A DNA stretch of 64,000 nt from positions 1 to 64,000 of the forward strand of contig JACRIM010000025.1 in assembly GCA_016235815.1 (NCBI GenBank), read 5' to 3'. Origin of the DNA: Planctomycetota bacterium. Its GTDB lineage: Bacteria; Planctomycetota; Phycisphaerae; UBA1845; UTPLA1. A program made the translations under genes and the position numbers. Numbering within the stretch: the first letter of the stretch is position 1; each line of letters opens with the position of its first letter. The notes under the pieces were generated by a model that saw nothing but the letters and a program-made list of their open reading frames with translations, made no database searches and had not been told where the DNA came from. Shown here piece by piece: positions 23,637-30,706 of the stretch.

Positions 23637-24830
23637 ATGAAAGCCGACGCCGTCATGGACACCATTCCGTTTGGATATGAACTGGGCGAAGAGCACCTGA
23701 TGCTCCGCGACAGCATTCGCGAGTTCGCCCGCAATGTCGTCGCGCCCGGCGCCATGGAGCGCGACATCAAGGGCGAGTTCCCCGCTGACTGCGTGAAGCA
23801 ACTCGGCGAGATGGGCTACATGGGCATTTGCGTCCCCGAGGAATATGGCGGTTCTGGCCTGGACGCGCTGGCATCGGCCATCGTGGTGGAGGAGTTGTCG
23901 TATGCCGATGCGTCGATCGGTGTCATCAACAGCGTGCAGAACTCGCTGGTCAATGATCCGGTCATGAAATTTGCCAACGAAGAGCAGAAGAAGAAATGGC
24001 TGCCGAAGATGGCGAGCGGTCAATGGCTGAATTGCTTTTCGCTGAGCGAGGCCGGCTCGGGGTCGGATGCGGGGGCCATGAAGTGTCGCGCCGAACTGGT
24101 TGGCAATGAATGGGTGATTAACGGCACCAAGTTGTGGGTGACGAACGGCTCCGAGGCGGATGTCGTCTTGCTGTTTGTCCGCACGGAGAGCGGTGATAAG
24201 CGTAATTCGAGTTGCATTCTGGTGGAGAAAAAGACGCCGGGCCTGACCGTCGGCAAGCACGAGGACAAACTGGGCATTCGCGGCAGCAGCACGACGGAAC
24301 TCATCTTCGAGAACTGCCGCGTGCCGAAGGAAAACCTGATCGGCGAGCGCGGCCAGGGATTAAAGATCGCACTCACGGCCATTGACGGCGGCCGGCTCGG
24401 CATCGCGGCCCAGGCGCTGGGCATCGCCCAGGCGGCGCATGACAAGGCCGTTGACTATGCGTTGCAACGGCGCCAGTTCGGCAAGAGCCTGTCCGAGTTT
24501 CAGGCGATTCAGTGGAAGATCGCGGACATGGCCGTGAGAATCGCGGCTTCGCGTGCGCTGCTCTACAAGGGCTGCTGGTGCAAGGATCAGAAGATGCACT
24601 CGCTGCACATCCCGGCAATGGCGAAGGTTTTTGCGGCGGAGACGGCAAGCTTCTGTGCGAATCAGGCGATTCAGGTCTTCGGCGGCATGGGCTACTGCCG
24701 CGAGGGCGAAGTCGAACGGTATCTTCGCGATGCCAAGATCACCGAGATCTATGAAGGCACGAGCGAGATGCAGCGGATAACAATCGCCGAGACGCTGATC
24801 AATGATCCGGATCGCATTACCAATATCTAA
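23637..24830 (+). CDS. acyl-CoA dehydrogenase (short-chain/butyryl-CoA type)
   Basis: 397 residues. 'LSEAGSGSDAGAMKCRAE' and 'WVINGTKLWVTNG' form the FAD/substrate site. 'KLGIRGSSTTELIFENCRVP', 'RRQFGKSLSEFQAIQWKIADM' and 'ITEIYEGTSEMQRITIAE' match SCAD/butyryl-CoA dehydrogenases, including the catalytic Glu in IYEGT. It follows the other dehydrogenase in one operon. With the thiolase, 3-hydroxybutyryl-CoA dehydrogenase and crotonases elsewhere in the window, it would complete a short-chain beta-oxidation set. A later start at MDTIPFGYEL is possible. Confidence 0.92.
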   Translation: MKADAVMDTIPFGYELGEEHLMLRDSIREFARNVVAPGAMERDIKGEFPADCVKQLGEMGYMGICVPEEYGGSGLDALASAIVVEELSYADASIGVINSVQNSLVNDPVMKFANEEQKKKWLPKMASGQWLNCFSLSEAGSGSDAGAMKCRAELVGNEWVINGTKLWVTNGSEADVVLLFVRTESGDKRNSSCILVEKKTPGLTVGKHEDKLGIRGSSTTELIFENCRVPKENLIGERGQGLKIALTAIDGGRLGIAAQALGIAQAAHDKAVDYALQRRQFGKSLSEFQAIQWKIADMAVRIAASRALLYKGCWCKDQKMHSLHIPAMAKVFAAETASFCANQAIQVFGGMGYCREGEVERYLRDAKITEIYEGTSEMQRITIAETLINDPDRITNI

Positions 24831-24849
24831 CTGATTTGCTCAGCGGATT

Positions 24850-24870
24850 GGTCCGCACAGCGGACCCTAC
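24850..24870 (-). repeat. 21-bp palindromic repeat, copy 1 (supplies a stop codon)
   Basis: On the minus strand it begins G-TAG-GGTCCGC, then TGT, then GCGGACC; the GGTCCGC/GCGGACC arms form a 7-bp hairpin with a TGT loop. Its TAG (24867-24869) is the stop codon of the double-VWA protein. Identical copies occur at 51621-51641 and 51658-51678 and a one-base variant at 55154-55174. Confidence 0.85.
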
Positions 24871-27833
24871 TCGCCGGAGCGTTTTCGCTTAAGACGCTTG
24901 AGGCGCGACAGGGAGTCTGTGCCTTCAACTTCTGGCTCGGGCGGTTTTTTTGGCGCCGGCTTTGGCTCGGCGGTTCGCGGAGCGCGCGGCGTGTCGGAAG
25001 TTGCGTTCGCGGTTGGGAAACTCGTTAAGGGCGTTTCGCGAATCGGGCCTGCGTCCCGTATTTGTTCATTTCGTTCGGTGACCACGCGCGTGCGCGTTGT
25101 GCGAAGCGCGGAGAGCGTTGCCTGGGGGACGGCCACGACGCGGTCGGGGAATCGCATGGCCCACCACTTGCGAATCGCCGCGCCCGCCGCCGTCGGGCTG
25201 AGGGACAGTCGACGAACGGCGACATCGAGCAGAAAGAGCACGATCGACCACTTCAGGAACACATCCCAAATCGGCTGAAACGTGCGCATCTCCCTCACAT
25301 CGCCTGGCTCGAAGAGTTTGTCGGGCGTCGTTAAATCCACGACGCGGCCACCGGCCTTCTGAGCGATCTCCTGCAATCGCGCCTCGTCGGAGCGGAGCTG
25401 TTTCGTCTCGGCCGAGTTCGCCACACTGACCACGGCCTGGAGAATTCCGATGGATCGGCCGCCATCGCGCTGTTGTTGGGCGACACGAACGAGATAATCG
25501 CCAGTTCCATCGGCTGGGAACTCGCCTTCGAATCGACCGATGCCCGTGGGTCGCAGGCTGACGGAGCGGCTTCGCTGCATCGGATCGATCACGCGAGCTT
25601 CCATTGCCGGCGGGGACTGATTCATGGCGCGGTCGCTGTCGGCCTCAACCGTCACGCGGACGACGCCATTCTCCTCGCGCGTGGTAATGGCCCAATCCTG
25701 CATGGACTGCGGCCGGGCGGCCCATATGGCGATCTGTGTCCACAACTTGCTGAAGCCCGCCCAACTCACCCACTTCGGGCCCCACTTCTGCCACATGCCG
25801 CTGGTAAATGCCACGCTACGACCAAGGCCGCATTGCCAATAAGCGAGAATTGGATCCTCACCGGCGCTGCTGCGGCGGAAGATGGCGAGGGTTGCGTCGG
25901 GCTTCATGGCCGTCATGACGTGGCCTTCGAGTTGTGGAATCTCGGCCGGGCTGATGCCGGCGATAGGTTCATCACCGGGGAGCGGGCGAAGGATGGGCGA
26001 AAACGCTTTCTCATAGACGCCGGTGCGCGTTACGAGCGATGTCTCGCGGAAGAAGATTCGAGGGATTTGCTTTGCGGTGTTGGCGACGTAGAAGCGACCT
26101 TTGCCCGCCTTGGCGATGGAATCGAGCAGGTTGGTATCGGCGCCGACTCCGACCGCAACGGTGGATGTCACGATGCCTTTCGAGAGAAACGTTTTTGTAA
26201 TGCCAAGGAAGTCGCCCGGGGCCGATTGTCCATCTGTCAGCGCGATGATCCGCTTGGCGTAGGCCTGCACGCTGGCAAGCTTTTGCCCGGCCTGGGCGAG
26301 CGCCGGGTACATGTCGGTGCCGCCGCCCGGCTGAATCATGCGGATGCGCTTGAGGACGTTTTCCTTGTTGCCGCATTTCTGAATCGGTACGTCCCAGACC
26401 GGGAATGAGTCGAACGAGACGACGCCGATGTAATCCTGTGAGCTGAGCAGCTTGGCCGTTCCTTCGGCGGCCTTCTTCGCCATTTCGATCTTGTCGCCGG
26501 ACATGGATCCGGAGCGGTCGAGCACGAGGACCAGCGCCGAGTTCATCATCAGCATCTTGTCCTGATCGGTCTTCACAGGAAGCGCGTCCTCAAGGACGGT
26601 GCCGCCGTAACCACCGGCGCTGAAGGATTGGTCCCCTCCGATCACCACGAGTCCGCCTGCCATGTCGCGAACATAGGACACCAGCGACTGCTGCGTGGGC
26701 GCGGACAGATCCATCGCCGAGATATTGCTGAGGATGATGAGCGGCGTGTTGACGAGGCTGGCGGTGTCGAGCGAGGCCTCGGTGACGTCGACGCGTTCGA
26801 CTTCGACGCCGCCGCCTTTCAGGGCTTCGACGAGCGTGTCATTCGAGGTGGCGTCGGCGGCGCTGAGCAGAGCGGAGTTTTCGACAAGCAATGCCTTGGC
26901 CCGGCCGTCGACGATGGTCGCTGTTGAGCCGACGTTGTTCGTGGAGAGGGCGTCGGCCGATTCATCGTCGGGGGCGAACTCGACGCGGAAACGATGCAGC
27001 CCGGCTGTGCGGAACTGAATCGGAATTCGCACCGGATTCGCGCCGGGACCGAGTTGCACGGGTATGCCTTCGCGTGCGGCGTCGCCGGTCTTGAGCAGGG
27101 AGTCGTTGTGATAGACCAACAGTCGCCCGCGCGTCGGACGGGTCGCGCGGATGGAAGCGCGCAGCTCGGCGGCTTCGTCGATCTTGGCGTGAGTCGGCGA
27201 TGACACGGCGTCAACGGCGACTTCGTTTTCGTGCTGGTAACGGAGCGGCACGACATCGACCTGCACCTCGTTGGCCGCCAACGTGGACAACTCGCTGTCG
27301 GCGGTGCCGATGTTTTCGTTACCGTCGGTGAGCAGCACGATGCGGCGCGAGGCATCAGGGCCGAAGAGGACGCTCGCGAGGCGCAAGGCGGATTCGATGC
27401 TCGTTGCGTCGGTCTCCAATGGCGGCGAGTCGGGCGCGGCGGCGAGCGAGACGGTAGGTAATTGCTCGATCGCCGCGCCGCGCGCGAACGTGACGACGCC
27501 CATGCGGTCCTTCCCGGGGCGGGCCGTCTTCGCCGCTTCTTTGAGAAAGGCGCGGGCCTGTTGCTGAACCGCGCGCGGAACGCTCTGCGATGCATCAACA
27601 AGGAAGAGCGTGATTCGGTCGGTGGTCTTGCGAATGGACTCCGGCTCGGCAAGGGCAATGGCCAGAAGGATGATGACGATGCAGCGTACGATGATCGCCG
27701 CCGTTCGCCGGGCGCGGCCGATCCCTGAAAGTCGCGAAGCCGACAGCAATGCCACCAGCGGCGGCAATGCCAAGAGAACCAGCGCCCACGGCTGGTTAAA
27801 GCGAATGCCCGGGAGTCCGAAGAAGCCATCCAT
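24867..27833 (-). CDS. BatA-like membrane protein with two VWA domains and glutamine-amidotransferase-like segment
   Basis: 988 residues. Two N-terminal transmembrane segments (about 15-35 and 48-65) precede a first VWA domain (about 75-210, 'FLVDASQSVPRA', MIDAS D-S-S). An amidotransferase-like region follows (about 320-420, 'LVVIGGDQSFSAGGYGG'). A second VWA domain spans about 430-600 (VLDRSGSMSGDKIEMAKKA; 'GGTDMYPAL'; 'IALTDGQ'). The C-terminus has a third membrane segment and a Pro/Lys-rich cytoplasmic tail. The arrangement is that of large BatA/DUF4159-neighbour proteins often found with MoxR ATPases, but no MoxR is adjacent. It may mediate metal-dependent protein interactions at the membrane. 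Confidence 0.85.
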   Translation of the reverse strand: MDGFFGLPGIRFNQPWALVLLALPPLVALLSASRLSGIGRARRTAAIIVRCIVIILLAIALAEPESIRKTTDRITLFLVDASQSVPRAVQQQARAFLKEAAKTARPGKDRMGVVTFARGAAIEQLPTVSLAAAPDSPPLETDATSIESALRLASVLFGPDASRRIVLLTDGNENIGTADSELSTLAANEVQVDVVPLRYQHENEVAVDAVSSPTHAKIDEAAELRASIRATRPTRGRLLVYHNDSLLKTGDAAREGIPVQLGPGANPVRIPIQFRTAGLHRFRVEFAPDDESADALSTNNVGSTATIVDGRAKALLVENSALLSAADATSNDTLVEALKGGGVEVERVDVTEASLDTASLVNTPLIILSNISAMDLSAPTQQSLVSYVRDMAGGLVVIGGDQSFSAGGYGGTVLEDALPVKTDQDKMLMMNSALVLVLDRSGSMSGDKIEMAKKAAEGTAKLLSSQDYIGVVSFDSFPVWDVPIQKCGNKENVLKRIRMIQPGGGTDMYPALAQAGQKLASVQAYAKRIIALTDGQSAPGDFLGITKTFLSKGIVTSTVAVGVGADTNLLDSIAKAGKGRFYVANTAKQIPRIFFRETSLVTRTGVYEKAFSPILRPLPGDEPIAGISPAEIPQLEGHVMTAMKPDATLAIFRRSSAGEDPILAYWQCGLGRSVAFTSGMWQKWGPKWVSWAGFSKLWTQIAIWAARPQSMQDWAITTREENGVVRVTVEADSDRAMNQSPPAMEARVIDPMQRSRSVSLRPTGIGRFEGEFPADGTGDYLVRVAQQQRDGGRSIGILQAVVSVANSAETKQLRSDEARLQEIAQKAGGRVVDLTTPDKLFEPGDVREMRTFQPIWDVFLKWSIVLFLLDVAVRRLSLSPTAAGAAIRKWWAMRFPDRVVAVPQATLSALRTTRTRVVTERNEQIRDAGPIRETPLTSFPTANATSDTPRAPRTAEPKPAPKKPPEPEVEGTDSLSRLKRLKRKRSGE

Positions 27834-27972
27834 AGGTTCTATGGAAGTCTAACCAGCAAACCGGCCAAAGGTTCTGCTTTGGCCAAGAATAATCGGTTTT
27901 CCTGCCGCCGGGCCCTTGTGGAGCAGTGGCACAAAAAGGGGGACCTTGGGCAAACAGGCTGTCGGCGGCCCC

Positions 27973-28001
27973 TTGGTGCAACTGCACAATTCGGCTATAA
28001 T
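27973..28001 (+). promoter_or_regulatory. sigma-70-type promoter for the thiolase gene
   Basis: TTGGTG (27973-27978), 17-bp spacer, perfect TATAAT (27996-28001). It would start a transcript about 75 nt upstream of the thiolase ATG, in the divergent intergenic region with the VWA gene. Confidence 0.6.
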
Positions 28002-28082
28002 TCGTTAATTGCCTCCGCCGAGGCATCCTGCGATGGATTCGGCCCGACCTGCCGTCGAGCCGGCATTTTCGGGAGAATCATC

Positions 28083-29264
28083 ATGTCACGGAGCGTTATC
28101 GTCGCGGCACTTCGCAGCCCCATGGGCAAGTTTTTGGGGTCGCTCTCGTCGTTGTCGGCCACCGACATCGGGGCGCAGGTCGCGAAGGCCACCTATTCAA
28201 GTATCAACTGTCCTCCCGACGCCATCGATTGGGCCTTGATCGGGCAGGTGCTTCAGGCGGGGTGCGGCCAGAACCCCGCGCGACAGGTGGCGCTTAAGGC
28301 CGGCCTTCCGAACACCATCACCGCTGTCACCGTGAACCAGGTCTGCGGTTCCGGACTTCGCGCCGCGATGAATGCCGACAACAACATTCGCCTCGATCAG
28401 GCAAAGATCATTCTTTCCGGCGGCATCGAGAGCATGACCAACGCACCCTATTATGTGCGCGGCACGCGAACCGGCGCGACGAAGTTTGGGCACATGACGA
28501 TGGAAGACGGCATGGTGGCCGACGGGCTGACGTGCCCGTTTGAACATTGGGGCATGGGTTTCGCTGCCGATTACACGGCGCGGACGTACAAGATCAGCCG
28601 CGAAGATCAGGACCAGTATGCCTACGAGAGCCACAAGAAGGCGTCGGCGGCCTGTCAGGCGGCGCACTTCAAACAGTCCATTGTGCCCATCGAGGTTCCG
28701 GGCAAGAAGGGGCCGACCGTGCTCTCGGCGGATGAATCCATTCGTCACGACATCAGCATCGACGATTTGAAGAAGCTCAAGCCCGCGTTCGAGAAAGATG
28801 GCACCGTCACGGCCGGCAATTCGTCGGGCTTGACCGATGGTGCGGCGATGACGCTGCTCGCAGGCGAAGATGAGGCCAAGAAGCGCGGCTGGCCGATTCG
28901 TGCCCGCATTCTGGCCCACACGACCTACGGCGTTCCGCCGAAGGAGCTGTTCATCGCTCCGGTCGGCGCCGTTCGACAGGCCGTTGAGAAGTCGGGCCTG
29001 AAGATGAAGGACATCGACCTTTTTGAGATCAACGAGGCATTTGCGTCGCAGATGCTGGCGTGCATTCGGCAGTTGGAGATTCCCGCGAACCGTGTGAACG
29101 TCTTCGGCGGCGCGATTGCACTCGGCCACCCGATCGGATGCAGCGGCAATCGCATTCTCGTGACGTTGATCAACGCCCTCGAAGTGATGAACCTGAAGCG
29201 CGGCGTGGCGACGCTGTGCCTTGGCGGCGGAAATGCGGTCGCCATGGTGATCGAGCGGCCGTAA
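28083..29264 (+). CDS. acetyl-CoA C-acetyltransferase (thiolase)
   Basis: 393 residues from ATG 28083 with GGGAG about 9 nt upstream. It joins or cleaves acetoacetyl-CoA. 'TVNQVCGSGLRAAMNADNNI' contains the acyl-accepting Cys; 'NEAFASQMLA', 'GGAIALGHPIGCSGNRI' (catalytic His) and 'ATLCLGGGNAVAMVIE' (second catalytic Cys) complete the active site. Length and motifs fit biosynthetic/degradative acetyl-CoA acetyltransferases (AtoB/PhaA type). It is monocistronic and convergent with a TSP3 lipoprotein gene. Confidence 0.93.
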   Translation: MSRSVIVAALRSPMGKFLGSLSSLSATDIGAQVAKATYSSINCPPDAIDWALIGQVLQAGCGQNPARQVALKAGLPNTITAVTVNQVCGSGLRAAMNADNNIRLDQAKIILSGGIESMTNAPYYVRGTRTGATKFGHMTMEDGMVADGLTCPFEHWGMGFAADYTARTYKISREDQDQYAYESHKKASAACQAAHFKQSIVPIEVPGKKGPTVLSADESIRHDISIDDLKKLKPAFEKDGTVTAGNSSGLTDGAAMTLLAGEDEAKKRGWPIRARILAHTTYGVPPKELFIAPVGAVRQAVEKSGLKMKDIDLFEINEAFASQMLACIRQLEIPANRVNVFGGAIALGHPIGCSGNRILVTLINALEVMNLKRGVATLCLGGGNAVAMVIERP

Positions 29265-29300
29265 CGGCCCCTGCCGGTGAATAATTCAGAATCGAACGCG

Positions 29301-29329
29301 CGGCGGACCCGAGCGCCTAGGGTCCGCCG
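29301..29329. terminator. bidirectional hairpin between convergent genes
   Basis: CGGCGGACCC (29301-29310) pairs perfectly with GGGTCCGCCG (29320-29329) around a 9-nt loop. It lies 37 bp after the thiolase stop, and the stop codon of the opposing lipoprotein (TAG, 29317-29319) sits in the loop. The arm sequence resembles the 21-bp palindromic repeat family (TAGGGTCCGCC) and may be a diverged member. There is no T-tract. Confidence 0.5.
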
Positions 29330-30621
29330 TCTTCCATGACGACTTGAGTTACCGCCTCATTCAGCGTCTTACCTGCTGATTGCTGTTTGATTTCGCTGAG
29401 GCGGTTGAGGAGTCGGCTGTACTTGGCGGTCGTCCCTTCGCTGGGGTCAGCCAGAACAGCGCGGGAGCGGAGCCGCTCGATTCCATCAAAGATGTCCTCG
29501 GGGTCGGCGTCGCTAAAGGATTTGCCCATCACGCTTCCGCCCAGGGTCAGGGCGTCCAGCTCTCGCTTCTCTGATCCGATGCCGCCGATTGCATTGGGAT
29601 TGACGTGATCGCGCATCCCCTGCGTGAACGCGAGCAGACGTTCGGGACCCATGTCTGAGCGAAGCTTTTTCGTGCTCTCATTGATATCGTCGATGAGCAT
29701 CGTCGGGAACGTCCGGCCGATGGTCGCCATCGTACGCGCCCGAAGGACCATGTCCTCAGCGGCCTTCCTTTCGCGGGCGCGATTCTGAAACGGGCCGTTG
29801 GGATTGAACTGCCCTCGTTTCGCTTCCTTGATGGCATCGTCGAGCTGCTCGTATAGCTGGTCAATCGCATCGACGCCGGCGGGAACCGTAAGCGGGCGCG
29901 CCAAGCGGTCGGGATCGGTGGCCTGTGCGACGATATCGACCAGTGCGGCTTGCAACTGGTTCTTCAGGTCCTGCGAATCCAGTCGCTTAAGAATCTCGTC
30001 GACAATGCGATTCTTGTCGTTTTCGCTGAGCGCGCCGCGTTTGAGGCGGTCGGCCAGGTCCTCAAGCCCCGTCTTAGGCTCATCGGCCATGTCATCTTCG
30101 TCTTCGTCGTCCGGCTCGTCGTCGCCATCGTCGTTGAGATCGAAGCGATCGCTAAGCCCATCGGAATCGGCGTCGAAGTCGTCATCGTTTTCAACACCAT
30201 CGGCGTCGATGTCGGGATCTTCATCGTTGAGCAGTCGATCCCCGTCGATATCGGCGTCTTCGGTGTTCTTAATCCCGTCACCGTCAATGTCGTCGTCATC
30301 GACGTTCACAATCCCGTCGCCATCGGCATCCTCGTCCACACCGTTCGGGTAGGCATCGCCATCCGTGTCGGCGGGAATGTTGTTGAGATCGAATGGCAAC
30401 CCGGCGCGGGTAAAGAGAAGCGTCAGGTAAGCGATCTCCTGATCCGACAGGCCGGCCATTGCGTCTCCGGAAGCCGTGTCGCCTGGCACAAGGTCAGGCT
30501 CATCGCCGGTGAGCAATTCATCCAAAAGGCCGCAACCGAGTATCGGCAGACACACAAACACGACGGCCGCCATGCATGTAATTGCATGCCGGGGCCGCTG
30601 CATGATTCGTGGAGTGCGCAT
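29317..30621 (-). CDS. Asp-rich thrombospondin-type-3 repeat lipoprotein
   Basis: About 434 residues. The signal peptide ends in the lipobox PILGC. Residues about 80-190 form TSP3-like calcium-binding repeats ('DTDGDAYPNGVDEDADGDGI', 'DIDGDGIKNTEDADIDGD', 'DADSDGLSDRFDLNDDGDD') that pass into a nearly pure Asp/Glu tract. The C-terminal 240 residues are helical with no family I recognise. The start at 30621 (MRTPRIMQRPRH) is chosen for signal length; upstream and downstream Mets are possible since none has a good Shine-Dalgarno. It probably binds calcium at the cell surface. It lies 85 bp downstream of the 1376-residue TSP3 lipoprotein gene, possibly in one operon. Confidence 0.7.
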   Translation of the reverse strand: MRTPRIMQRPRHAITCMAAVVFVCLPILGCGLLDELLTGDEPDLVPGDTASGDAMAGLSDQEIAYLTLLFTRAGLPFDLNNIPADTDGDAYPNGVDEDADGDGIVNVDDDDIDGDGIKNTEDADIDGDRLLNDEDPDIDADGVENDDDFDADSDGLSDRFDLNDDGDDEPDDEDEDDMADEPKTGLEDLADRLKRGALSENDKNRIVDEILKRLDSQDLKNQLQAALVDIVAQATDPDRLARPLTVPAGVDAIDQLYEQLDDAIKEAKRGQFNPNGPFQNRARERKAAEDMVLRARTMATIGRTFPTMLIDDINESTKKLRSDMGPERLLAFTQGMRDHVNPNAIGGIGSEKRELDALTLGGSVMGKSFSDADPEDIFDGIERLRSRAVLADPSEGTTAKYSRLLNRLSEIKQQSAGKTLNEAVTQVVMEDGGP

Positions 30622-30706
30622 GGTCACGTCGTTGTCCACCAGTTTCCCAATTACCCTGTGATGCCACCGGCGCGACATGTCGTGAGGGTGGCATCAAGAA
30701 TTCACA

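Noticed and set aside
29964-30352. open frames on both strands in the Asp-rich region of the TSP3 lipoprotein
   Set aside because: Ser-rich or Thr-rich translations arise from GAC/GAT/GTC runs in the wrong frame; the lipoprotein frame alone has a signal peptide and calcium motifs.
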